This document shows positions 52,477-63,466 of a stretch of 64,000 nucleotides of DNA, one piece after another. Position 1 is the first letter of the stretch, and each line of letters begins with the position of its first letter. The translations under genes and the position numbers were made by a program. The notes under the pieces are model-generated. The model worked only from the letters and a program-made list of their open reading frames with translations, had not been told where the DNA came from and did no database searches. The stretch comes from CAZRXG01 sp964603985 (GTDB taxonomy: Bacteria > Chloroflexota > Anaerolineae > Aggregatilineales > UBA3940), in assembly GCA_964603985.1 (NCBI GenBank), contig CAZRXG010000007.1:62001-126000 (forward strand), given 5' to 3'.

Positions 52477-52489
52477 GCGGCGCTACTCC
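52470..52489. terminator. Bidirectional hairpin between convergent genes
   Basis: GGAGTAAGC/GCTACTCC pairs with one bulged A and a 3-base loop, spanning the stops of both convergent genes, which are six bases apart. No T-run is present. Confidence 0.4.
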
Positions 52490-53325
52490 TCTTCCTCGAA
52501 GAGCTCCCGCTGCGGGAAGACGAAGTGACGGGTGTCCATCCGCCCGCTCTTGAGCGCCCGCCGGTTGGCCCGCTCGAAGTCGCGGTGGGTCTTGACGGCG
52601 GTCTCAAGCTGCTCCGCCGACGGCTCCGCCGAGAACAGCACGATGGTGGTGGTGCGCTCGCCGGGCACGATGCACAGCCAGCGCCCGCCTTCGATCTGGG
52701 TGCTGCGCTGCCCCCCGCCGAGCGCCTCGGCGGAACTGCCCAGGTCGCTCAAGATGGGCACCAGCAGGTCGCTTTGCAGGTCGAAGTGACCCACGCGGTG
52801 CATGACCTCGCCGCTCAGGTTGTTGCACAGCACGAAGCCCAGCGCGCGGGCGGCGTGCTGCCGCCGCAAAAACCCGGTCGACCCCTCGTCGGCTACCTGC
52901 TGCCACGCATCAGAGAGCGGGTTCTGCTCCAGCATGGCCTTAATCACCGCCACCTGTTCGCCGTAGCGGGTGTAGATCGCCTCGAACTGAGCCTGGTTGA
53001 TGCGCCCCTCGTTGAACTCGGTGGTAATGTCGGCCATCTTCCGGCGCAGGTGCTCGATGGCCTGCTCGGCGCGCTGGGCCTCCGTCGCGGCCAGGCGGGC
53101 GGTCGTGCCCTTGCGGCGCATCTCGTCGATGTCCTCGCGGGTGAAGGGGCCGGTCCCGTCCGGGCGCTGGAGGGCCAGCTCGGGCGGCAGGTCGGGGAAA
53201 GCGGGCGCGTCGGACTGATCGGAGGGCCGCCGGGTGCGCCGGAACAGCGATCCGGCCACCGGCGAAACCGGGGCGTCCTCCTGGTCGGCTTCGTCGTGTT
53301 CGGGCGGGCGGGCTTCGTCAGGCAT
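52483..53325 (-). CDS. Cytoplasmic coiled-coil protein, unknown function
   Basis: The 280-residue protein has an acidic disordered start (1-50), a helical region (about 70-135, TREDIDEMRRKG, EQAIEHLRRKMADITTEF), and a C-terminal mixed domain (about 155-265) with GFVLCNNLSGEVMHRVGHFD and RWLCIVPGERTTTIVLFSAE. The latter resembles Roadblock/LC7-like regulators, though I am not sure. It lies 4 bases after folC and is certainly co-transcribed. No catalytic motif is evident. Confidence 0.75.
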   Translation of the reverse strand: MPDEARPPEHDEADQEDAPVSPVAGSLFRRTRRPSDQSDAPAFPDLPPELALQRPDGTGPFTREDIDEMRRKGTTARLAATEAQRAEQAIEHLRRKMADITTEFNEGRINQAQFEAIYTRYGEQVAVIKAMLEQNPLSDAWQQVADEGSTGFLRRQHAARALGFVLCNNLSGEVMHRVGHFDLQSDLLVPILSDLGSSAEALGGGQRSTQIEGGRWLCIVPGERTTTIVLFSAEPSAEQLETAVKTHRDFERANRRALKSGRMDTRHFVFPQRELFEEEE

Positions 53326-53329
53326 GGCC

Positions 53330-54751
53330 TCAGCCGTTGGGGAACATGGTGCGCTTCTCGACGATCTCGTCCACGGTGTGCCAGTGGGAGCGCACCGTCC
53401 CGATCAGGTACAGCGACCCCGTCACGACCACCAGGTCGCCCGGCGCGGCCATCGAGAGCGCCTGCTTGAGTGCGCCGAGGGGATCCTTGCCCGTCACCGC
53501 CTCACAGGCCCGGGTTTTGCGCACCATGCGGGCCAGTCTATCAGCCGGGATGGCCGGTTTGCCCTTGACTCTGGGCGCGGTGGTGACGATCACGTCGGCG
53601 GGCGCGGCCAGCATGTCGAGGATCGGCGCGGCGTTTTTGGTCTCTAGCATGCCCAGCACCATGATCATGCGCTCGTAGGAGAAGATCTCCCCCAGCGCGG
53701 CCACCAGCGCGCCGACCTTTTCCTCGTTGTGAGCGCCGTCGAGCACGACGCGCGGCTCGCGCTGCGCCATCTCCAGCCGCCCGGCGAAGCGCACCCCGGC
53801 CAGTGCCTCGCGGATCGCACGCTCGTCGAGGTCGATGCCGCACGCCTGGGCGCAGATCTCCAGCGCGGCCAGCGCCACCGCCGCGTTGGCGATCTGGTGT
53901 GCGCCGCGCAGGCCGACCGTCAGGTCGTCGAAGCTGACGCCCAGCCCCCGGTAATCGAAGCGACCGCCGCACTCGCTGATCTGGATGGGACGATAGTGTA
54001 TGTCCTGCCCCACCCGGATCAGGCGCGCACCGTTGCGTGTGGCTTCCTCTTCGATGACGGCCATCGCCTCGGCAGGGGCCTCCCCGACGACGACCGGTAC
54101 GCCCGGCTTGATGATCCCGGCCTTGTGGTAGGCGATCTGCGCCAGCGTGTCGCCCAGCACGCGGGTGTGGTCGTAGTGGACGGTGCTGATCACGCTGACG
54201 CGCGGCGTCACGATGTTGGTGCAGTCGAAGCGCCCACCCATGCCCACCTCGACCGCGCCGATTTTACACCCCCGGTCGGCGAAGTGGCGCAGCGCCAGGC
54301 CCAGCCACGCCTCGGCGTAGTGGGGCGCGCCCAGGTACGCGGCCCCGGCCTGAAGCTGCCCGACGCCGTCCATTACCGTGTCGGTCAGGGCTATGACCTC
54401 CTCGGCGGCGGCCAGCTCGCCGTCCACGCGGACTTTTTCCAGCGGGGTTTGCAAATAGGGCGAGGTATGCGTGCCGACGCGCGCGCCTGAGGCGTGCAGG
54501 ATCGCCTCGCACATCATGGCGACCGACCCCTTGCCCGACGTTCCTCCGATGTGGATCATGTCCAGCCTGTCCTGCGGGTCGCCGAGGAAGGCCATCAGGC
54601 GGCGGGTGCGCTCCAGGCGTCGCTGGAACTCGGCCTGCCGCTCCTGGGGGTCGTCCAGCGATTCGGCGTCGCGGGTGATCAGCTTCTCGAAACGCTTGAG
54701 TGCCTGAGTGAGGGCGCTATTCAAGAGGGTGTCCTTGTGTGTCTGGTTCAT
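53330..54751 (-). CDS. folC: Folylpolyglutamate synthase / dihydrofolate synthase
   Basis: The 473-residue ligase adds glutamate to (dihydro)folate in the cytoplasm using ATP. It has the P-loop GGTSGKGS (69-76), THTSPYLQTPLEKVRV, the metal/folate region VEVGMGGRFDCTNIV, STVHYDHTRVLGDTLAQIA, and DGAHNEEK in the C-terminal domain. Length and order are normal. A short basic N-terminal extension of about 30 residues is present. It is co-transcribed with the downstream coiled-coil protein. Confidence 0.95.
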   Translation of the reverse strand: MNQTHKDTLLNSALTQALKRFEKLITRDAESLDDPQERQAEFQRRLERTRRLMAFLGDPQDRLDMIHIGGTSGKGSVAMMCEAILHASGARVGTHTSPYLQTPLEKVRVDGELAAAEEVIALTDTVMDGVGQLQAGAAYLGAPHYAEAWLGLALRHFADRGCKIGAVEVGMGGRFDCTNIVTPRVSVISTVHYDHTRVLGDTLAQIAYHKAGIIKPGVPVVVGEAPAEAMAVIEEEATRNGARLIRVGQDIHYRPIQISECGGRFDYRGLGVSFDDLTVGLRGAHQIANAAVALAALEICAQACGIDLDERAIREALAGVRFAGRLEMAQREPRVVLDGAHNEEKVGALVAALGEIFSYERMIMVLGMLETKNAAPILDMLAAPADVIVTTAPRVKGKPAIPADRLARMVRKTRACEAVTGKDPLGALKQALSMAAPGDLVVVTGSLYLIGTVRSHWHTVDEIVEKRTMFPNG

Positions 54752-54810
54752 TGTGACAGGGGGAAATTGTATCTACTATTGGGCAGAGCGCAAATTGGCG
54801 GGTGGCGGAT

Positions 54811-54868
54811 GGCTGATAGCTTTTGGCTGATTGGCTGATAGCTGACCGGCTGATAGCTGACCGGCTGG
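54811..54868. repeat. 15-bp tandem repeats upstream of folC
   Basis: GGCTGATAGCTGACC occurs twice in tandem (54833-54847 and 54848-54862), with partial copies on both sides. No gene is seen there. It lies between the Lon terminator hairpin and folC. Confidence 0.75.
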
Positions 54869-54881
54869 CGTAAGGGTGAAG

Positions 54882-54914
54882 CCGGAGACCCCGGCGCATG
54901 GTCGGGATCTCCGG
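54882..54914 (-). terminator. Hairpin downstream of the Lon-like protease
   Basis: CCGGAGATCCCG pairs with CGGGGTCTCCGG (12 bp, one G-T) beginning 18 bases after the stop. The T-run is poor, so strength is uncertain. Confidence 0.6.
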
Positions 54915-54931
54915 GATTTCGCCGGCGGCGC

Positions 54932-57355
54932 TTATTCTTCGCTCTTCTCGGCCTCCTTGACGCTTTCGGCCAGCGTTTGCAGGCGCTGGTGGACGGCGTG
55001 ATGGAGCGTCCCCTCCGGGAAGGTTCCGTCCGGCTGCCGCTCCCCGGCGGGGATGCCCAGCAGCAGCTCGATCCCCTGGTCGACCGTCTCGATGGTGTAG
55101 ACGTGGAACTTGCCCTCGCGCATCGCGTCGAGCACCTCGGTGTGCAGCATCAGGTTGGGGACGTTGGCTCTGGGGATCAACACGCCCTGATCGCCCGTCA
55201 GGCCGCGCGCCTGGCACACCTGGAAGAACCCTTCGATCTTCTCGTTCACCCCACCGATGGGCTGAATCTGCCCGTGCTGGTTCACCGACCCGGTCGCGGC
55301 CAGCATCTGTTTGATCGGGTGGTCCGACAGCGCCGAGAGCAGGGCGGCCAGCTCGGTGAAGGTGGCCGAGTCGCCCTCGACGCCGCCGTAGCTCTGCTCG
55401 AAGGTGATGCTGGCCGAGAGCGTGAGCGGCTGGTCGAGCGCGTACTGACCACCCAGGTAGCCGTGCAGGATCAGCACGCCCTTGTCGTGGATGGGGCCGG
55501 AAAGCTCGACCTCGCGCTCGATGTTGATCACGCCCTCCTTGCCCGCGTAGACGCGCGCTGTGATGCGGCTGGGCTGCCCGAAGGTGTAATCGCCCAGCCC
55601 GATGACCGAAAGGCCGTTCACCTGGCCGAGCACCTCGCCGGTCGTGTCGATGAAGATCGTGCCCTCCTCGATGTTCTCCAGCGTGCGCTCTTCGTACAGG
55701 TTGCTGCGGTAGCGCCGCTCCTCGATGGCGCGCAGGACGTGCCCGGCATCGACCACGTCCTGGCCGTCCTTCCGTGTCCAGTAGGCGGCCTCGTGGATCA
55801 CGTCGGTGAGCAGCCCGAACAGCGTGCTGAGCTTATGCTGATGCTCCGCCATCCGCGCCCCGTACTCGATGATCTCGCCGACGGCGGCCTTGTTAAAGTG
55901 CGGCAGGTCGCCCTCGTGGCAGCGGGCGGCGATGAAGGTAGCATACTCGATCTCGGTCTCCGGGGTGCGCTCCATCGTGCTGGCGAAGTCGGCCTTGATC
56001 TTGAACAGGTCGGAGAAGTCCTCTTCCAGCCCGTAGAGCGCGTAATACAGGGTCGGGCTGCCGAGCAGGATCACCTTGAGCTGCAGCGGGATCGGCTCCG
56101 GATCGACCGTCTGGGGGGTGAGAATCCCCAGGCCGGAGCGGATCATCGACTCCTGGATGCGCAGCTCGCCGCTGGTCAGCGCGCTCTTGAGGCCCTCCCA
56201 CGCGCCGGGCTGGGTGAGCAGGCGGGCGACGCGCAGCACCAGGTAGCCGCCGTTGGCACGGTGCAGCGCGCCGGGCTTGATCATGGTGAAGTCGGTGCGC
56301 AGCGCGCCCATCTGCACCTCGCCCTCGATGCGTCCTACCAGGCTGGCGTAGGACGGCAGGTCCTCGACGATGACCGGCGCGCCCTCGGTTTTGCTGTGAT
56401 CGACGATCAGGTTGACGGCATAGCGCCGGAAGCGTTCCTTCGGTGGGAGGCGGGGTCTGGGTGGCATGGGGATGGGCGGTTTATCCTCCTCGCTCGGCGG
56501 GGCAAAGTCCTCCAGGTGCTCCAGCACGTCCTCGCGCACCTGATCCAGGTAAACCAGTGCTTCCTCGTGATCGGCGTAGCGCTCTTTAATGTCGCCGATG
56601 TGCTGGTCGATGGCGAAGGCCGCCGCGACGCGCTTCAGGCGGTCGTGATCCTCGCGCCGCTCGCGGTCGAGGTCGCGTGCCGCGCGCAGCGCCTCGGCCA
56701 GGCGCTCCTGGAGCTTGCGGTGCTTCTCTTCCATCTCGGTGCGGATTTCCTTGTCAACCTGCTTGAACTGCTCCGGCGGGATGACCTGGCCGTTGTCGTC
56801 GACCGGGGCCATCATCAGCCCACCCGGCGTCCGCACGATGGTGAAGCCCTCCTGCTCGGCCTCTTCCGAGACCGCCTGGAAGATCTTCTCGCGCCGCTCG
56901 TTGAAGCCCTGGTCGAGAGTTACCCTGGCGTCGGCGTACTCCTCGGCTTCGAGCGCCATCGGGATGTCGTTGGACAGGCACTCGATCAACGTTGCCATGT
57001 CGTCGCGGAACTGGCTGCCCATGCTGGGCGGGAATTCGATGGCGCGCGGCTGGTGCTCAACCTCGAAGTTGTAGACGTAGACCCAGTCCGAGGGGACTTC
57101 GCCCTGCCGGGCGTGGCTTTCGAGGAACTGCCGGATGGCCGTCGTGCGGCCCGTGCCGGTCGGGCCGAGGGCGTAAATGTTGAAGCCCGGCGTCTCGATG
57201 TCGATGCCAAACTCGATAGCACGGACGCCGCGCGGCTGGCCGATGATCGTCTGCACGAACTCGATCTCTTCCGTCGTCTCAAACTCGAAGTGATCGAGGC
57301 TGCACGTGCAGCATGCCTGTTCTGCCGTAAGCTCCAGGGACGATTGGTCGCTCAT
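54932..57355 (-). CDS. Lon-like ATP-dependent protease (AAA_32 family)
   Basis: The 807-residue protein is a membrane-free Lon relative of the AAA_32 type. The Walker A reads GPTGTGRT (64-71), with Arg70 in the position of the usual Lys. A long helical insert (about 190-300, rich in Arg/Glu) follows. The C-terminal Lon protease domain has the Ser-Lys dyad Ser663 (GVEGDSAT) and Lys706 (GGVNEKIEG). It should degrade or process selected proteins. An unusual N-terminal CCTC motif (15-18) could bind metal. It is transcribed alone. Confidence 0.9.
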   Translation of the reverse strand: MSDQSSLELTAEQACCTCSLDHFEFETTEEIEFVQTIIGQPRGVRAIEFGIDIETPGFNIYALGPTGTGRTTAIRQFLESHARQGEVPSDWVYVYNFEVEHQPRAIEFPPSMGSQFRDDMATLIECLSNDIPMALEAEEYADARVTLDQGFNERREKIFQAVSEEAEQEGFTIVRTPGGLMMAPVDDNGQVIPPEQFKQVDKEIRTEMEEKHRKLQERLAEALRAARDLDRERREDHDRLKRVAAAFAIDQHIGDIKERYADHEEALVYLDQVREDVLEHLEDFAPPSEEDKPPIPMPPRPRLPPKERFRRYAVNLIVDHSKTEGAPVIVEDLPSYASLVGRIEGEVQMGALRTDFTMIKPGALHRANGGYLVLRVARLLTQPGAWEGLKSALTSGELRIQESMIRSGLGILTPQTVDPEPIPLQLKVILLGSPTLYYALYGLEEDFSDLFKIKADFASTMERTPETEIEYATFIAARCHEGDLPHFNKAAVGEIIEYGARMAEHQHKLSTLFGLLTDVIHEAAYWTRKDGQDVVDAGHVLRAIEERRYRSNLYEERTLENIEEGTIFIDTTGEVLGQVNGLSVIGLGDYTFGQPSRITARVYAGKEGVINIEREVELSGPIHDKGVLILHGYLGGQYALDQPLTLSASITFEQSYGGVEGDSATFTELAALLSALSDHPIKQMLAATGSVNQHGQIQPIGGVNEKIEGFFQVCQARGLTGDQGVLIPRANVPNLMLHTEVLDAMREGKFHVYTIETVDQGIELLLGIPAGERQPDGTFPEGTLHHAVHQRLQTLAESVKEAEKSEE

Positions 57356-57563
57356 ACGTGGTGCCTCCTAGGCTGAGTGGGAAAATCGGAAGCCGACTGC
57401 TCCGGTTCTCCTCCGGGTAAGCCTCCGCTGCCTGACGCCCAGTGGCCGGGGTGTGCGTATGGAAGTGTGCCCCATCGAGCAGGGTTTCCGGGTCGTGGCT
57501 GCGTGGGCCTATTCTATCCAATCCTGGGCGCTGTTGACTAGGCTTGGCCGCGAAGACACGGAT

Positions 57564-57594
57564 CGAAATGCCCCGGCCACTCGTGCCGGGGCAT
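57564..57594 (-). terminator. Rho-independent terminator of the Cys-rich protein gene
   Basis: A perfect 10-bp stem, ATGCCCCGGC/GCCGGGGCAT, with a 7-base loop is followed on the minus strand by TTTCG. It lies 56 bases after the stop at 57650. Confidence 0.7.
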
Positions 57595-57649
57595 CCGCGC
57601 CGTCTGCCTTACAGGCTGTGCGTTGTGCAGGCTCCCACCGAGACGCTCG

Positions 57650-58393
57650 TTAATAGTAACCCGTGCATTTGGGATGGGAGGCATACACTTTCTTGCCACA
57701 GACCAGATCCGGCCCCTGGCAGTGGCAGTCGTCCCCGTGATGCCCATCGTCGGTGTCACAGGCACCCTCGCCACCGCACTGGCACGCCCAGCAGACGCCG
57801 GTGTGGCAGGCGAGGCCATCGGCACACTGTGTGGAGTCTGAGCACGGGTTGCCGCAGCCCCCGGCGGTCGCGCCGCAGTCACGGCAGCCGTCGCCCTCGC
57901 CCGGCTCGCACTCGCCGTTGTCGACGCACTGGCAGTCCTGCGGGCAGAGGTCGTTGTTTTCGTGGGCGGTGTCGCAATAGCCGTCGCCGCACACCGGTTC
58001 ATCCGGCCCGACTTGCGGTTCTTCGGTGACCGACGCCCCCTCAACCACCTCGGTGGGTTCGTCGGTGGGTTCGTCGGTGGGTTCATCGGTCGGCTCGTCA
58101 GTCGGTTCCTCGGTTGGCTCGTCGGTCGGTTCGCCCGCCGTATCACCGGCCGTGTTGGCAGCCGGCGCGACGATGATCACCTGCGTCGGCTCGTCGGTCG
58201 GCTCGTCAGTCGGTTCCTCGGTTGGCTCGTCGGTGGTAGGTGGAGGCGGAGGTGGTGGGTTGAAGACGAGCAGCGTCAGAACGAGGACGATCACAAACCC
58301 GCCAAAGGCGAGAAAGATGACCGGCAGGGTTTGCCGCCTTTCCTTTTTTTCCGTGTCTTCCGGTAAATCGTCCAGATCGAGATACTTTGACAT
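57650..58393 (-). CDS. Membrane-anchored Cys-rich protein with (D/E)EPT repeats
   Basis: The protein has 247 residues from ATG 58393, supported by GGGAGA. A cytoplasmic start (MSKYLDLDDLPEDTEKKERR) precedes one helix (about 27-45). Then comes a Pro stretch and a linker of DEPT/EEPT tetrapeptides in two blocks, and a C-terminal domain of about 110 residues with some 22 cysteines. That domain includes CGDGYCDTAHENNDLCPQDC, a pattern seen in extracellular calcium-binding or disulfide-rich modules. It is probably a stalked surface protein. Whether the cysteines are oxidised in this organism is unknown. Confidence 0.85.
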   Translation of the reverse strand: MSKYLDLDDLPEDTEKKERRQTLPVIFLAFGGFVIVLVLTLLVFNPPPPPPPTTDEPTEEPTDEPTDEPTQVIIVAPAANTAGDTAGEPTDEPTEEPTDEPTDEPTDEPTDEPTEVVEGASVTEEPQVGPDEPVCGDGYCDTAHENNDLCPQDCQCVDNGECEPGEGDGCRDCGATAGGCGNPCSDSTQCADGLACHTGVCWACQCGGEGACDTDDGHHGDDCHCQGPDLVCGKKVYASHPKCTGYY

Positions 58394-58634
58394 CACACGT
58401 TCTCCCTTTACCCCTTTGGAGCACTCTCTCGTCCCCCCTGCTCCGCGAAGCGGGCACGTACCCATACCGTTACAACACTCAACAATCCGACAAGAAGATT
58501 CGCTCAGGTACCGGCTGCCTGGAAAAGCTCCGGCCCTGGCGGAGCTAGCACTGAATCTCCGCCCGATTTCTCTCTAGTTTATTCAAAAACCAAATTGGGG
58601 CAAGCGGGTCGAACGCAGGCGGCGCGGCAGATCA

Positions 58635-59111
58635 TCATATACCGTGTTTTTCCCGGATGTAGGCCAGCAGTCCCCGGCACCCGGCTTCCACCAGCCGGTA
58701 GGACTCCACAAATTCACCTGTGTAGTAGGGGTCGGGGACGTTGCTCAGGCCGACTTCCGGTGCGTAGGTCAGCAGCAGCTCGACTCCGGTGTCCGTTCCC
58801 CCGGCCTTCTGCCCCAGTTTCTTGATGCGGGCCAGGTTGCTGCTGTCCATCACGATCAGGTAGTCTGCCTTATCCAGGTCGGTTTTTTTGATGCGTCTGG
58901 CCCACCGCCGGTAGCTGATGCCGTGCTGCTCCAGCACCCGCCGCGCTTTGCGGTGCGTGCGTTGTCCCAGGTGCCACCTATCTGTCCCGCATGAGTCGAC
59001 GGTAATCTGGTCTTCCAGCCCGGCCTCCCGCACCAGATGCGTGAACACGCCCTCTGCCATCGGCGCGCGGCAGATGTCGCCCTGGCTGATGAATATCACG
59101 TGTATCGGCAT
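58635..59111 (-). CDS. Low-molecular-weight phosphotyrosine phosphatase homologue, catalytic Cys replaced by Ser
   Basis: The protein has 158 residues from ATG 59111 (AAGGA upstream) and the LMW-PTP fold. The P-loop, normally CxGNICRSP, reads SQGDICRAP, so Ser9 (codon AGC) takes the place of the nucleophilic cysteine, while Arg15 is kept. The acid loop DPYYTGEF keeps Asp127 and two tyrosines. The replacement should abolish normal catalysis, leaving a phosphate-binding or phosphotyrosine-binding protein. A cysteine later in the loop, Cys14, is not in the nucleophile position. Confidence 0.88.
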   Translation of the reverse strand: MPIHVIFISQGDICRAPMAEGVFTHLVREAGLEDQITVDSCGTDRWHLGQRTHRKARRVLEQHGISYRRWARRIKKTDLDKADYLIVMDSSNLARIKKLGQKAGGTDTGVELLLTYAPEVGLSNVPDPYYTGEFVESYRLVEAGCRGLLAYIREKHGI

Positions 59112-59496
59112 CGCTTGTCCTTGTTCCTCCATGCCACCGGTAGGCGATCATACCACATTTTTTGCATTGTGCGGAAGTGCGCATCTGAGGAGCGGGTTCT
59201 GTTCCTGGGCCGAGTAGGGACACGAACCTTAAAAATTCGGGGGCGCATAAATGTTTTAAGGTTTCCCCCCTTGCTCGCGTTTGCAGGTGACTCCCTGGCA
59301 TGATAAGATGATCGCGCTTTTTCCCCTACCCGGCCCTGCGGGCCAAAGCGCACGGCCAAACACAAATCTATCGGAGATCGGGGAAATTGACGCGTGTTGC
59401 CTTTATTGCGGCGCGTCCAAATCGCGCGGCGTGGCGATAATTGTGTGGTGCGCGGCGGGATGGGCCCGGTTGAAGTTGGGGTGAGGAGAGTGAGTC
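59112..59496. other. Intergenic region with no recognised element
   Basis: I find no gene, tRNA or cobalamin riboswitch (no B12-box-like GCCACTG) before the B12-dependent reductase. Only the GAGGAGAG ribosome site near 59483 is clear. Confidence 0.5.
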
Positions 59497-62040
<2,544 letters not shown>

Positions 62041-62096
62041 GGGGGCGGGGGGATTACGAATCGCGGGCGAGGCGCGAAACATCGCTTGCTGCTCCG

Positions 62097-62128
62097 ACGG
62101 GGCGGGGATCACATCCTCGCCCCGTTTT
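62097..62128 (+). terminator. Rho-independent terminator of nrdJ
   Basis: ACGGGGCGGGGAT pairs with ATCCTCGCCCCGT (13 bp, one G-T) around a 3-base loop CAC, followed by TTTT. It begins 56 bases after the stop. The loop region is repeated at 63410-63430. Confidence 0.9.
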
Positions 62129-62259
62129 GTGCCTGATTGGCAGGTTATCCCATTCGCCGAGAGTGACAAAGCCCTGCATGGCGTAATGGGCGGTATTGTG
62201 GTAACCAATACGGTGGTCGCACAATTTTGCATTTAGTCTCGGCTACCGGGGACTACACT

Positions 62260-63090
62260 ATGGAATCCACAAGTAATCCGGTCTACAAATACCTTCATAG
62301 AATTGGTGGCTCCAATAGATTTCGAATGACGGTAATCATTGTTCTATTGCCGTTCTTGTTTGTGGTTATACTGGCCTATGCTTTTTTATACCTGGCGCTA
62401 CTCTTATTGCTAGCGTTAAAAGCCAATTTTCTCTTTGATGCACTAAAAGTCTTGACGGTTGTTAATTTAGGCTCTATGGTTTTCATCCCTTCACTGGTAT
62501 TGATTGTTGCTGCTTTGTTTACCAACAGGTATATAGCCCCTCAATATGTAAACCTGGTACGAATTACTCCTATACCGGCAGAGCAAATCGCGAAAGGTGT
62601 GATAGCTGGCGTTGCCCATCATCTCCGCCCGCTTCAAATCTTTAACTTGGGAGTACTTTTGTCACTAATACCAATCCTGTCCCACTGGATGGGGCCTGTC
62701 GGATTGGGTATAGAGTGTGTAAGCTCCAACTGCCGGCCTCTTATTTACATATTCACTACAAAATATGGCTTCTTGCCCCCGGTGATAGCAACTCTTTTCC
62801 TTGGGTTCGCTCAGGCATATCTACATCGATTGGCGCTGTCGACGGGCATATGGGCAAGTCTCCGCTGGCGCGAGGCAGGGTTATATGTATCGGGCGGAAT
62901 AGTGTTTGTCAGTTGGATTCTTATCACGCCTTGGGCCTGGTTGGTCATTATGACGCTGTGGGGTAGAAGAGCTAGGCCCGACTGGGATGAAGTATTTTAC
63001 CTACCGCTCCTGTGCATCATAGTTTTCTATTTGCTGGATAGAATCACCCGATTTCTTGTCCGGCGCGTCGTGGAAAAGATCGCGGTGTAA
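62260..63090 (+). CDS. Polytopic membrane protein, AT-rich, unknown
   Basis: The protein has 276 residues from ATG 62260 (GGGGA upstream), with about six helices. Basic loops (RWREAGLYVSGG, LWGRRARPDWDE) and a short Cys pair in an outside loop (ECVSSNCRPL) are visible. The layout resembles ABC-2 type permease subunits that act without an obvious ATPase partner, but the match is weak. Composition is more AT-rich than nrdJ, which suggests recent arrival. Confidence 0.75.
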   Translation: MESTSNPVYKYLHRIGGSNRFRMTVIIVLLPFLFVVILAYAFLYLALLLLLALKANFLFDALKVLTVVNLGSMVFIPSLVLIVAALFTNRYIAPQYVNLVRITPIPAEQIAKGVIAGVAHHLRPLQIFNLGVLLSLIPILSHWMGPVGLGIECVSSNCRPLIYIFTTKYGFLPPVIATLFLGFAQAYLHRLALSTGIWASLRWREAGLYVSGGIVFVSWILITPWAWLVIMTLWGRRARPDWDEVFYLPLLCIIVFYLLDRITRFLVRRVVEKIAV

Positions 63091-63466
63091 CTTGAACATA
63101 CTCTTGTGGGTCGCAAGAGATTGCCCCTTCTCCGGCAGCCCGCAATAGCCACGTCGGCGCGCTGCCCGTGCCATGGCCTGCGTAGCAACGTTTTTATGCG
63201 CGACAGGACGGCGTGGGACGGTGAGTCTTGTGTTGCTCGCTGCGTTCCCAGGAACGTGTGAAAGCCAATCAGTCGGGGCCGGAGTGCTTAAGTATCGGGC
63301 GGGCGCTTTGCCCGGATGAGCACCGAGCCGGAGAACTCCCGGATGAGCGGAATGCGCTCCAGGAGCAGCCCCAACCCGCAAACCGCGCCGATCAAAGGCT
63401 CCGGCGTGGCGGGGATCACATCCTCGCTCCGCTTCGCGTCTGTCGCCTTTTCGCGCCTTCCACGAC
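63091..63466. other. Intergenic region with a repeated hairpin-like block
   Basis: Bases 63410-63430 repeat about 20 bases of the nrdJ terminator (GGCGGGGATCACATCCTCGC). The stem here is shorter and no T-run follows. No gene is recognised. Confidence 0.4.

Noticed and set aside
54811..54868. Possible CRISPR
   Set aside because: The repeats are 15 bp, directly tandem, with no spacers and no cas genes in the window.
54977..57376. 799-codon frame antisense to the Lon-like gene
   Set aside because: High-GC shadow; the opposite strand has complete Lon protease motifs.
58026..58577. + strand frame with VGSS repeats
   Set aside because: Antisense reading of the DEPT repeat gene.
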